A DNA stretch of 64,000 nucleotides from DASUFZ01 sp035541475. GTDB taxonomy: Bacteria > Myxococcota_A > UBA9160 > SMWR01. Positions 34,088-42,089 of the stretch are shown piece after piece. The position numbers and the translations under genes were made by a program. The stretch covers positions 1 to 64,000 of the forward strand of contig DATKND010000025.1 of NCBI GenBank assembly GCA_035541475.1, read 5' to 3'. A model generated the notes under the pieces. The model did no database searches, was not told the DNA's origin, and worked only from the letters and a program-made list of their open reading frames with translations. Position 1 is the first letter of the stretch. The number at the start of each line of letters is the position of its first letter.

Positions 34088-35142
34088 CGCGCGGCCTGCG
34101 AGCGCGCGCCGGCGCGCTCGCGGCGCTGGCGCTCGCGCGAGCCGCCCTCGCGGACGGCGCGCCGCCACTCGTCGATCCCGCCGCAAAGCGACCCGTCGGT
34201 GCGTCGGCCTCGGAGTACTGGGATCTCGTCGCCTCGTTCGAGGGCGGCGTCTGCGTGACCGCGCGCTTCACGATCTTCGATGAAGGCGCTGGCCGTCATA
34301 GCGCGGCCGCCTTCGGCCATTTCTTGCGATCGGACGCCCCGCCGGTCGCATTCCAGAACGGGCGTCGCGACGGGCGCTGGCGGCTCTCGCCGGACGGACG
34401 CCGAATCGAGATCGGCTCGAGCCTGCTCGCGCTGTCGGACACCGCGCGCCACTTCGAGGTCGACAACGACAAACGCGGCGTGAAGGTGTTCCTCGACTGG
34501 AGCACGGACGCCAGCGCGCAGAGCGTGCCGGCTTCGGCGCTGCCGGACTCCTACGCCGTCGACTTGCTCCAGCTCGCGAGCCCCGTGCGCGCGTCTATAC
34601 AGGTCGGTGGGATGGCGTCGCCGCTGCGGCTCTCGGGCACGCTGAGCTTGACCCACACGTCGATGTCGGTCGCCGAGGACGAGCGGGTGCTGCGCCGAAC
34701 CGACGTGGCCAGCATCGATCCGGACTCGGGCGCCTACCTCCTCGATCTCCTCGACCCCGCGGGCAAACGCTTCTCCTGGATCTTCGTGAGAGCGGAAGGA
34801 GCCTCCGCGCTAACGCGCTCGGGCCTCGATCCACGCTTCGAAAGCGGAGGCGAGAAGAGCGGTTATCCGATTGCGTCGGGTCTCGTGATCGACCGCGGCG
34901 AGGTGCAGGGCCGGATCGCCGTGAAGCCCCCGCGCCTCGAAGTCGACCCGCTGGCCACACTTCCGGCGCCCCTGCGGATGTTGTACTCCTTGCGCCGTCG
35001 TCCGCACCGAAGCTGGGCCGAATCGAGCTACGAGCTCTCGTGGGTGCCCGGGCCGGAGCACCCCGCGGTCCGGGTCGCGGGCGACGCGATCGCAACGTTC
35101 TCCTTCCTCGACGCTCTGCCCCCCGACGAGATCCGACCCTGA
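34084..35142 (+). CDS. Exported protein of unknown function in the lipid cluster
   Basis: A 352-residue protein with an N-terminal signal peptide (RARAGALAALALARAALA). The body is beta-rich: EYWDLVASFEGGVCVTARFT, HFEVDNDKRGVKVFLDWS, LRLSGTLSLTHTSMSV and AYLLDLLDPAGKRFSWIFV. The layout is weakly reminiscent of the lipocalin-like AttH/CrtC hydratase fold, which binds lipids, but I have no motif to prove it. Its ATG overlaps the stop of the CDP-alcohol transferase gene, so it belongs to that operon and may bind or carry its lipid product. Confidence 0.6.
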   Translation: MTRGLRARAGALAALALARAALADGAPPLVDPAAKRPVGASASEYWDLVASFEGGVCVTARFTIFDEGAGRHSAAAFGHFLRSDAPPVAFQNGRRDGRWRLSPDGRRIEIGSSLLALSDTARHFEVDNDKRGVKVFLDWSTDASAQSVPASALPDSYAVDLLQLASPVRASIQVGGMASPLRLSGTLSLTHTSMSVAEDERVLRRTDVASIDPDSGAYLLDLLDPAGKRFSWIFVRAEGASALTRSGLDPRFESGGEKSGYPIASGLVIDRGEVQGRIAVKPPRLEVDPLATLPAPLRMLYSLRRRPHRSWAESSYELSWVPGPEHPAVRVAGDAIATFSFLDALPPDEIRP

Positions 35143-35168
35143 GCCCCCGGCGACCCGGAGGTCCCAAC

Positions 35169-36122
35169 GTGCGAGTGGGCGTCCTCAACAACCTGAAGGC
35201 GGGCCGCAACCGCAAGCAGGTCTCCCGCGTCCTCGACGTGCTGCGCCGCTATCCGGACGTCGCGCACGTGGAGACCGAGAGCGTGCGCGATCTGCCCGAA
35301 GCGCTCGTCGAGCTGACGCGGCGCGAGGTCGATCTGCTCGTCGTCAACGGCGGCGACGGCACGCTCCAGTACGTGCTGACGGAGCTCCTCGGCAGCGCCG
35401 ACCTGCCTTCGCTTCGCTTCGTCGCGCCGCTGCGGGGAGGTCGCACCAACATGACCGCCTCCGATCTCGGCGCGGACCCGCGACACGGGCGCGGTCTCGT
35501 GTCGCTGCTCGACGCGCTCGCCGCCGGCCGCCTCGACGAGCGCCTGGTGGCGCGCCCGGTGCTGCGCGTCGCGTCGTCGCGTCGTTCGGGCGTGCAATAC
35601 GGGATGTTCTTCGGCGCCGGCATGATCCAGCGCGCGGTGGCGCTCGTGCACCGCACCTTCCCGCCCGGGCAGCAAGGCGTCTTCGGCGCGGGAATCGTGA
35701 CCGGTGCGCTGATCACCCGGGCCTTCACCAATCCGAGCGACGGCATCCTCACGCCCGACAAGGCGGTCGTGCACGTGGACGGTCATCCGCTCCGCCACTC
35801 GGAGTTCTACCTGCTGATCGCGTCCACCCTCTCGCATCTCTTCCTCGGCATGCGGCCCTTCTGGGGCGACGGCGCCGGCGGCGTGCGTCTGACCGGCATC
35901 TCGAGCCGTCCCCGGCGCAGCATCGTCGCGGCGCCCGGGATCCTGCGCGGGCGCCCGCGGGCATTCGTCACGCCGGAGAACGGCTACGAGAGCGCGAACG
36001 CGCACCGCGCGCAGATCGCGATGGCCTGCGGCTTCACGATCGACGGGGAGATCTTCGCGCCGGAGCCGGACGAACAGGTCGAGCTCTCCGCCGACCGGAG
36101 ACTCGCGTTCGTCCGCGCCTGA
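35169..36122 (+). CDS. Diacylglycerol/sphingosine-kinase-like lipid kinase
   Basis: A 317-residue protein of the DAGK catalytic fold. The ATP-binding signature is LLVVNGGDGTLQYVL (GGDGT at 61-65), preceded by VGVLNNLKAGRNRKQ and followed by FVAPLRGGRTNMTASDLG. It would phosphorylate a lipid alcohol such as diacylglycerol. The start is GTG 35169 with GGAGG eight bases upstream. It sits between the exported protein and the Tam41-like cytidylyltransferase, consistent with making phosphatidic acid for that enzyme. Confidence 0.85.
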   Translation: MRVGVLNNLKAGRNRKQVSRVLDVLRRYPDVAHVETESVRDLPEALVELTRREVDLLVVNGGDGTLQYVLTELLGSADLPSLRFVAPLRGGRTNMTASDLGADPRHGRGLVSLLDALAAGRLDERLVARPVLRVASSRRSGVQYGMFFGAGMIQRAVALVHRTFPPGQQGVFGAGIVTGALITRAFTNPSDGILTPDKAVVHVDGHPLRHSEFYLLIASTLSHLFLGMRPFWGDGAGGVRLTGISSRPRRSIVAAPGILRGRPRAFVTPENGYESANAHRAQIAMACGFTIDGEIFAPEPDEQVELSADRRLAFVRA

Positions 36123-36124
36123 AT

Positions 36125-36249
36125 GCCGGGCCTTCGCGCTCGCTCTTCGCTCGCGCTCGGGCTACCGGCCTTCGCTCGGCAAGCCTTTGCGATCTCCGCT
36201 CGGCTACGCCTCGCTGCGCGTCGGCCGACTTTGCGGTCGGCCTCCTTGC
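36125..36249 (+). repeat. Type B intergenic repeat, long copy
   Basis: It begins GCCGGGCCTTCGC and ends with CCTCGCTGCGCGTCGGCCG... GTCGGCCTCCTTGC, the same ends as the 65-bp copy at 48670-48734; the middle is expanded here by short CGCTCG-type reiterations. A hairpin GGCCGAC-TTTGCG-GTCGGCC lies at 36223-36242. It fills the gap between the lipid kinase and Tam41-like genes. Confidence 0.55.
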
Positions 36250-36250
36250 G

Positions 36251-37219
36251 GTGACGAGGGATAGCGGCCTCGCCGCCCTCGTTCGCGACGAGCTCGTGCG
36301 CCCTGCGCCGGCGTCCGCGCAGGCCTTCGCCGAGGAGCTGCGCCGACGCCACGGCGCGTCGCTCGCCGGTGTCCTCTTCTACGGCTCCTGCCTGCGGCGC
36401 GGCAGCGACGAGGGCGTGCTCGACTTCTACGCGCTCGTCGACGACTACCGCGGCGCCTACCGCTCGCACGCGCTGCGGCTCGCCAACGCCGCGCTGCCGC
36501 CGAACGTCTTCTATCTCGAGCTGCCCCGCGGCGACACGAGGCTGCGCGCGAAGTACGCGGTCTTCTCGCTACGCGACTTCGCGCGCGCGGTGCAGCTCAC
36601 GTCGCTGCGCACGGGCACGTGGGCGCGCTTCTGCCAGCCGACGGTGTGCGCGCACGCGCGCGACGACGCTGCGCTCGCGGCGCTAGTCGATTCGCTGTGC
36701 GCGGCCGTCGAGAGCGCCGTGCTGCGCGGGCTGGCGCTGCTGCCGGGCGAAGGGGACGTGCGCGACGTGACGCCCGAGCCGCTGTGGCTCGGGCTCTTCC
36801 GGGACACATATGCCTCGGAGCTGCGTCCCGAGAGCGATGCAGGACCGCGCGCGATCTACGCCGCCGATCCTCCCCGCTACGCGCGCGCCCTCGCGGCCGC
36901 GCTGGACGCGCTGGCGCGAGAGGGCCAAGTTCGCGTGCTCGAGACGGCGGTCGAGCGCTGGCGCGTCGCGTGTCCGCCCGGGTCGCTCGCGTCCGCGCGT
37001 CGGCGCGCCGCGCTGCGGCGGCCGCTGGCGAAGGCCGCCGCCACCGTGCAGCTGCTGAAGAGCGCGCTCACCTTCGGCGACTGGCTGCCCTACGCGCTCT
37101 GGAAGCTCGAACGACACACGGGCACGCGGCTCGAGCCGAGCGAGCGACAGCGACGACACCCTCTCGTGTTCGGGTGGCCGCTGATCGCCCGCGTGCTCTG
37201 GAAGCGCGAGCTGAGATAG
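36251..37219 (+). CDS. Tam41-like phosphatidate cytidylyltransferase (nucleotidyltransferase fold)
   Basis: A 322-residue soluble protein. LFYGSCLRRGSDEGVLDFYALVDDY (abbreviated: GSC at 45-47, D58, D64, D65) is a nucleotidyltransferase-fold active site. RAKYAVFSLRDFARAVQ and the segment with TWARFCQPTV follow in the order I remember for Tam41/Mmp37, the mitochondrial CDP-diacylglycerol synthase. It would make CDP-diacylglycerol from phosphatidate and CTP. It has no TM helices, unlike CdsA. The start GTG 36251 lies at the end of the type B repeat. The N-terminus is uncertain because the repeat hides any ribosome-binding site. Confidence 0.65.
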   Translation: MTRDSGLAALVRDELVRPAPASAQAFAEELRRRHGASLAGVLFYGSCLRRGSDEGVLDFYALVDDYRGAYRSHALRLANAALPPNVFYLELPRGDTRLRAKYAVFSLRDFARAVQLTSLRTGTWARFCQPTVCAHARDDAALAALVDSLCAAVESAVLRGLALLPGEGDVRDVTPEPLWLGLFRDTYASELRPESDAGPRAIYAADPPRYARALAAALDALAREGQVRVLETAVERWRVACPPGSLASARRRAALRRPLAKAAATVQLLKSALTFGDWLPYALWKLERHTGTRLEPSERQRRHPLVFGWPLIARVLWKRELR

Positions 37220-37233
37220 CAAACGCCCGAAGG

Positions 37234-37264
37234 GCGCGCGCCAGCGAGCCGCAGGCGAGCGAAG
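37234..37264 (-). repeat. Type A intergenic repeat
   Basis: On the minus strand it reads CTTCGCTCGCCTGCGGCTCG followed by CTGGCGCGCG, matching the repeat at 27940 except for a one-base insertion. It lies between the convergent Tam41-like and MarR genes. Confidence 0.55.
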
Positions 37265-37287
37265 CATCGGAGCAGGGGAGCTCCGAG

Positions 37288-37770
37288 CTACAACGGGCGG
37301 CGCGCCGGACGGCCCTCGCGGTCGAGCGCGGCCGACACCCCGGAGACGACGCCCTTCACGATCTGGACGACGTCGTGGACGTCGCCATCGATCAGGCGCA
37401 GCAGGCGCGCGGCCAGCGCACGCTCGGCGCGCGCGGTCGCGGCGCGACCTTCGTCGGTCAGCTCGAGGCGGATCCCGCGGCGGTCGGTCGGCACCGGCAC
37501 GCGGCGCAGCAGGCCCGCCTGCTCGAGACCGTCGACGAGCGAGGTCAGGGTCGGGCGCGAGACCCCGACCGCGTTGGCCAGCTCGCTCGCGCGCTGCGAG
37601 CCGCCGAACGCCGAAACCAGGAGGCGGTACTGCGGGAGGCTGATGCCCGTCGACTGGCAGGTCTGCTCCGCGACCCGCGCCAGTCGCGCCAGGAGCCGGA
37701 TGCCCGCCGTGAAGTCGACCGTGTCGGGCTCGGGTCGGATCGAGGGAACAGGGCGCGTGAGCAGGCTCAT
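37288..37770 (-). CDS. MarR-family transcriptional regulator
   Basis: A 160-residue regulator. It has LPQYRLLVSAF, the helix-turn-helix RASELANAVGVSRPTLTSLVDGLEQAG and the wing VPTDRRGIRLELTDEG typical of MarR proteins. ATG 37770 follows an AGGTTCACG leader. It is divergent from the SDR gene at 37888; the 117-bp gap contains a 19-bp inverted repeat that may be its operator. Confidence 0.85.
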   Translation of the reverse strand: MSLLTRPVPSIRPEPDTVDFTAGIRLLARLARVAEQTCQSTGISLPQYRLLVSAFGGSQRASELANAVGVSRPTLTSLVDGLEQAGLLRRVPVPTDRRGIRLELTDEGRAATARAERALAARLLRLIDGDVHDVVQIVKGVVSGVSAALDREGRPARRPL

Positions 37771-37819
37771 CGTGAACCTCCGAAGCCAGCGGAGCCCGAT
37801 TATATGACCGTCTCGCCCG

Positions 37820-37838
37820 ATCTGACTACCCCTCAGAT
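37820..37838. promoter_or_regulatory. Inverted repeat, candidate MarR operator
   Basis: ATCTGA and TCAGAT form perfect 6-bp arms around a 7-bp spacer in the gap between divergent MarR and SDR genes. The size suits a MarR dimer. No matched promoter could be assigned. Confidence 0.4.
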
Positions 37839-37887
37839 GAGGCCGGTCGAGTGTCCCGAGCGCCGGAGTGCAGCGTCCGCCGCTACC

Positions 37888-38697
37888 GTGGCGCGCGTGC
37901 AGGTGGTTCTCCTGACGGGCGCCTCCCAGGGCATCGGCGCGGCGACCGCCCGTCGCCTCGCGGCGCGGGGGCTCGAGGTCTACGGAACCAGCCGGCGCCC
38001 CGAGCGGCTGCCAGAGAGCGCACCGCCGATCCACTGGATCGGGATGGACGTGCGCGACGACGCGTCGGTACAGCAGGGTGTGTCGGATGCGCTCCAGCGC
38101 GCGGGCCGCCTCGATGGGCTCGTCTGCAATGCGGGCTTCGGGATCTTCGGCAGTGTCGAGGAGGTGTCGCTCGCTGACGCGCAGTCGCAGTTCGAGACGA
38201 ACTTCTTCGGCGTGCTGCGCTGCGTGCGCGCGGCCGTGCCGCATCTGCGCAAGCAGGGGAGCGGACGCGTGGTGCTGGTCGGATCACTGGCCGGGCGCGC
38301 GCCCATTCCCTTCCAGTCGCACTACTCCGCTTCCAAGGCGGCGATCGACTCGCTCGCGCAGTCGCTCCACAACGAGCTCCATGGCAGCGGCGTCCACGTG
38401 TCGCTCGTCGAGCCGGGCGACATCCACACCGGCTTCAACGACGAGATCGACTTCTCCTCCGCGGACGCCTCGCCCTACGGCGCACGCATCGCGCGCTGCC
38501 GCGAGGTGATCGAGCGCTCGCTCGTCGATGCGCCGCCCGCGGACCGCGTCGCGCGGGCGGTCGAGCGCGCGCTCTGCGACGCGAGGCCGCGCTTCCGCTA
38601 CGCCGTCGGACGCGAGGCGCCGCTCGTCGCCGTCGGGCGTCGCCTGCTGCCCGAGCGGCTGCTGCTGCGCCTGCTGCGCGGTCACTTCGGAATCTAA
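37888..38697 (+). CDS. Short-chain dehydrogenase/reductase (classical SDR)
   Basis: A 269-residue classical SDR. VVLLTGASQGIGAATA binds the dinucleotide, LVCNAGFG is the NAG motif, and SHYSASKAA supplies the active-site Tyr and Lys. The C-terminus (VGRRLLPERLLLRLLRGHFG) is amphipathic and resembles SDRs acting on retinol-, steroid- or long-chain-type substrates. GTG 37888 is chosen because the glycine motif usually starts within 10 residues of the N-terminus; GTG 37897 or ATG 37837 are possible. It is probably controlled by the divergent MarR gene. Confidence 0.8.
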   Translation: MARVQVVLLTGASQGIGAATARRLAARGLEVYGTSRRPERLPESAPPIHWIGMDVRDDASVQQGVSDALQRAGRLDGLVCNAGFGIFGSVEEVSLADAQSQFETNFFGVLRCVRAAVPHLRKQGSGRVVLVGSLAGRAPIPFQSHYSASKAAIDSLAQSLHNELHGSGVHVSLVEPGDIHTGFNDEIDFSSADASPYGARIARCREVIERSLVDAPPADRVARAVERALCDARPRFRYAVGREAPLVAVGRRLLPERLLLRLLRGHFGI

Positions 38698-38767
38698 AGG
38701 GTCGCGTGCTAGGGTCCGCCTCTTTCCCACCGCGCGCGCGGTGCGCTCCGAGGAGCAGGAACCTTCG

Positions 38768-39964
38768 ATGGGCAACAAGGTGTTCGTGGTCGGAGTCGGC
38801 ATGACGAAGTTCGAGAAGCCGGGCTCGCGCCAGTGGGACTATCCGGACATGGCCGAGGAGGCCGGCAAGAAGGCGCTCGCCGACGCCGGCATCCCGTACG
38901 ACCAGATCGAGCAGGCGGTCGCCGGCTACTGCTACGGCGACTCCACCTGCGGCGAGCGCGCCGTCTACACGCTCGGACTGACCGGCATCCCCATCTACAA
39001 CGTGAACAACAACTGCTCCACCGGCTCGACCGCGCTCTTCATGGCGAAGCAGTTCGTGCAGGGCGGCCTCGCCGACTGCGTGCTCGCGATCGGCTTCGAG
39101 AAGATGGAAAAGGGCTCGCTCGGCATCAAATACACCGACCGCACGAACCCGATGGACAAGCACGCGAAGCTGATGATCGAGACGCGCGGCTTCGCCAAGG
39201 CGCCCGCCGCCGCGCAGTTCTTCGGCAACGCGGGCCGCGAGCACATGGAGCGCTACGGCACGAAGCCGGAGCACTTCGCGAAGATCGGCTGGAAGAACCA
39301 CAAGCACTCGGTGAACAACCCGTACTCGCAGTTCCAGGACGAGTACTCGCTGGAGGACATCCTGAAGGCGCCGATGGTGTACGAGCCGCTCACCAAGCTG
39401 CAGTGCTGCCCGACCTCAGACGGCGCGGCCGCGGCGATCCTCGCCAGCGAGTCGTTCGTGCGAAAGCACAACCTCCAGAACCAGGCGGTCGAGATCATCG
39501 GCCAGGCGATGACGACCGACTTCGCGAGCACCTTCGATACGAAGAGCGCGATCAAGCTGGTCGGCGCCGACATGACGAAGAAGGCCGCGCAGAAGGTCTA
39601 CGAGCAGGCGGGCATCGGGCCGGAGAACGTGGACGTGGTCGAGCTGCACGACTGCTTCTCGTGCAACGAGATGGTGACCTACGAGGCGCTCGGCCTCTGT
39701 CCGGAAGGCAAGGGCGGCGAATTCGTCGACTCCGGCGCCAACACCTACGGCGGTCGGGTGGTCGTGAACCCGTCGGGCGGCCTGATCTCGAAGGGCCATC
39801 CGCTCGGCGCGACCGGTCTCGCGCAGTGCTCGGAGCTCGTGTGGCAGCTGCGGGGAAAGGCCGAGAAGCGCCAGGTGCCGGGAGCCAAGGTGGCCCTCCA
39901 GCACAACCTCGGCCTCGGCGGCGCGGCGGTCGTCACCGCGTACCGCAAGGCGAATCTCGCCTAG
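38768..39964 (+). CDS. SCP2-type thiolase (lipid-transfer protein family)
   Basis: A 398-residue thiolase of the SCPx/SCP2 subfamily. It has the catalytic Cys in YNVNNNCSTGSTALFMAK, a His in ELHDCFSCNEM and the C-terminal ISKGHPLGATGLAQCSEL. Such enzymes cleave 3-ketoacyl-CoA with branched or sterol side chains in actinobacteria and animals. AGGAGCAGGAA precedes ATG 38768. It follows the SDR by 70 bp and could act on the same substrate. Confidence 0.9.
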   Translation: MGNKVFVVGVGMTKFEKPGSRQWDYPDMAEEAGKKALADAGIPYDQIEQAVAGYCYGDSTCGERAVYTLGLTGIPIYNVNNNCSTGSTALFMAKQFVQGGLADCVLAIGFEKMEKGSLGIKYTDRTNPMDKHAKLMIETRGFAKAPAAAQFFGNAGREHMERYGTKPEHFAKIGWKNHKHSVNNPYSQFQDEYSLEDILKAPMVYEPLTKLQCCPTSDGAAAAILASESFVRKHNLQNQAVEIIGQAMTTDFASTFDTKSAIKLVGADMTKKAAQKVYEQAGIGPENVDVVELHDCFSCNEMVTYEALGLCPEGKGGEFVDSGANTYGGRVVVNPSGGLISKGHPLGATGLAQCSELVWQLRGKAEKRQVPGAKVALQHNLGLGGAAVVTAYRKANLA

Positions 39965-39971
39965 CGAGATT

Positions 39972-40001
39972 CGCCGCGCAGCGAGCCGGAGGCGAGCGAA
40001 G
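39972..40001 (-). repeat. Type A intergenic repeat
   Basis: On the minus strand the core is CTTCGCTCGCCTCCGGCTCG followed by CTGCGCGGCG, one base different from the copy at 27940. It lies between convergent thiolase and sulfatase genes. Confidence 0.55.
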
Positions 40002-40022
40002 ATCGAGCGAGCGGGCGCGGCT

Positions 40023-41420
40023 TCACGGCGCGCCATCGACGTAGCCGAGCGCGCGAAGGGCCTGCCGCTCCTCCGCGCTCGGCGCCGCGATCTCCGGCCA
40101 GGGTCCGCGGTACTCGCGCGCGGACGTGTCGCGCTCGATGCGCTCGAGCATGCGCGCCGCGCGCGCGGGCTCGTCGGCGACGCGATTGGCCGTCTCGCCG
40201 GGGTCGGCGCGCAGGTCGTAGAGCTCGTTCGATGCGTCGCTCGAGCGGATGAACTTCCAGCCGTCCTCGTAGAGCGCCGTGCGGATGCGCGCGAAGCGGG
40301 CGCCGTAGGGCGCGAGCAGATCCTTCGGCCGCGTGTAGCGGAGCTCCGCCATGGGCAGCGCGTCCGCCGGCGCGGGAAAGCGCGCCGCGAAGCGCGCGCC
40401 GAGCGGCGCGGGCAACGCCGCCGCGACGAGCCGCGGCAACTCCGTCAGCGACACCACTCCGTCGATCGCGCGACCTTCTCTCTGCCGCGGCCGCTTCAGC
40501 AGCAGCGGCACCCACAGAGCGGTGTCGTAGACGTCCTTCGAGTGCTCGACCAGGCCGTGCTCGCCGAGGTACTCGCCGTGATCGGAGGTCACCACGACGA
40601 GCGCGTCGTCGAAGCGGCGCTGCTCGCGCAAGCGCGCGAGCAGCGCGCCGAGCCCGCGGTCCGCATTCGCGACGCCCGTGTCGTACTGCGTCACCACGCG
40701 CTTCACCAGCTCCGGATCGCTCGCGCCACGACCCATCACCGCGCCGACGAGCTCGTCGAGCAGCGCGGACGGATCCTCGGGATCGGGCGCCGCCAGCCAC
40801 ATGCGCCCGCCCGGCTGCGACACGTTGTAGGGTCGGTGCGCGTCCATCAGGTTCACGAACAGGAAGAGCGGGCGCGCCGGGTCGCGGGCCTCGAGGCGCT
40901 CGAAGGTCCGGTGCGCGACGTGATGCCAGTCGTTCTCGCCGAGCGGCAGCACGTCCCAGCTCTCGAATCCCCGCGACAGACCCGAGCGCGGGCCGAGGTA
41001 GACCGGATTCGCGACGACGCCGCGCGTCTCGTAGCCCTCGTCGGCGAACGCCTCGGCCAGGGTGAGGAGCTCGCCGCGCAGCGGCGTCGCGTCGACGAGG
41101 ATCCCGCTCTTCGCGTCGAAACGCGCCTCCGCGCCGTGCTCGAAGGGCGTGAGCCCCGTGAAGAGCGACGCATGACTCGGGAGCGTCCATGGGGCGCTCG
41201 CGCGCGCGCCGGTGTAGCGATCAGCCGTGCGGGCGAGCGCGTCGAGATGAGGCGAGGTCGGCGGCGCGTAGCCGTAGGCGCCGAGGTGATCGGCGCGCAC
41301 GGTGTCGAGCACGACCATCACGACGTCGGGCGGGCGCGATCGGCTGCAGCCCGTGCCGAGCGCGAGCAGCATGGCCGCGGTCGCCGCGAGCCGCGAGCCG
41401 ATTCGCCAGGGGCGCGACAC
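40023..41420 (-). CDS. Sulfatase/alkaline-phosphatase-superfamily hydrolase
   Basis: A 465-residue protein with the sulfatase fold. Metal ligands lie in VVMVVLDTVRADHLGAYGY and VVVTSDHGEYLGEHGL. The nucleophile region reads SAPWTLPSHASLFTG: Thr where formylglycine sulfatases have Cys or Ser in CxPxR, so it is probably a phospho- or phosphonate-ester hydrolase rather than a sulfatase. The N-terminus MLLALGTGC could be a lipoprotein signal, though Gly at -3 is unusual. The C-terminus carries the SNELYDLRADPGETANRV motif usual in this group. Confidence 0.8.
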   Translation of the reverse strand: MSRPWRIGSRLAATAAMLLALGTGCSRSRPPDVVMVVLDTVRADHLGAYGYAPPTSPHLDALARTADRYTGARASAPWTLPSHASLFTGLTPFEHGAEARFDAKSGILVDATPLRGELLTLAEAFADEGYETRGVVANPVYLGPRSGLSRGFESWDVLPLGENDWHHVAHRTFERLEARDPARPLFLFVNLMDAHRPYNVSQPGGRMWLAAPDPEDPSALLDELVGAVMGRGASDPELVKRVVTQYDTGVANADRGLGALLARLREQRRFDDALVVVTSDHGEYLGEHGLVEHSKDVYDTALWVPLLLKRPRQREGRAIDGVVSLTELPRLVAAALPAPLGARFAARFPAPADALPMAELRYTRPKDLLAPYGARFARIRTALYEDGWKFIRSSDASNELYDLRADPGETANRVADEPARAARMLERIERDTSAREYRGPWPEIAAPSAEERQALRALGYVDGAP

Positions 41421-41429
41421 GCGGGGAGA

Positions 41430-41993
41430 CTACAGCGCGTCCTGCGCCGGAGGGGCCGATCCGAGCAGCGACTCGTACGACCCGGCCAGACACGCCTCGG
41501 GCGCGATGCCGAGCTCGGCGAGCAGCCGATCCACCGCGGCGCGCTGCTCCGATTCCGCGCCGGGCGAGCCGTCGAACACGGCCTCGAGCTCCAGGAACGA
41601 GCCGAGACCTTCGACGCGATCGAGGTGGATGCGCACGTTGCGCCAGAGCAGCACCTCGCGGCGCTTCCGCACCGTGCGCACGACCCCGAGGATCTCGCCG
41701 AGCAGCGCGCGCGTGCCTTCGCCGTCGCGGACCTCGATTACGCGGTAGTCGGATCTCCGCACGCCCGGCCGGTCGGGCCGCAGATACGGGATCAGCTCCG
41801 CGCGGCCGCTCGAGGTCTCGCGCAGCTTCAAGCGACCGCGCGCCGTCGCGAAGTAGGTGTCGACCTGCGCCTCGTCGGCATGCGGGCTCGCGCCGAGCCG
41901 CAGCGCCGCGGCGCGCGCGGCCGCGAGGTCTCCGCAGCGCGCCTTGATCTCGAGGTTCGCGCATGCTTGCGGCGCGTTCCGACCCGATGCCAT
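41430..41993 (-). CDS. CYTH-domain protein (class IV adenylate cyclase/triphosphatase-like)
   Basis: A 187-residue CYTH-fold protein. NLEIKARCGDLAAAR near the N-terminus is the metal/triphosphate-binding motif, DTYFATARGRLKLRETS the next strand pair, and LGSFLELEAVFDG carries the late acidic pair. Members hydrolyse triphosphates or cyclise ATP; the actual substrate is unknown. ATG 41993 is divergent from the transporter gene, 96 bp away. Confidence 0.8.
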   Translation of the reverse strand: MASGRNAPQACANLEIKARCGDLAAARAAALRLGASPHADEAQVDTYFATARGRLKLRETSSGRAELIPYLRPDRPGVRRSDYRVIEVRDGEGTRALLGEILGVVRTVRKRREVLLWRNVRIHLDRVEGLGSFLELEAVFDGSPGAESEQRAAVDRLLAELGIAPEACLAGSYESLLGSAPPAQDAL

Positions 41994-42089
41994 GCTGCCC
42001 CTCCGGCGCGGAGGCCGCCGCGCACGCGATCGAGGTCCGTACTGCGCGCCGACTCGAGCTCCCACGCCCGCCGCGAGGATCCGCGTCTC

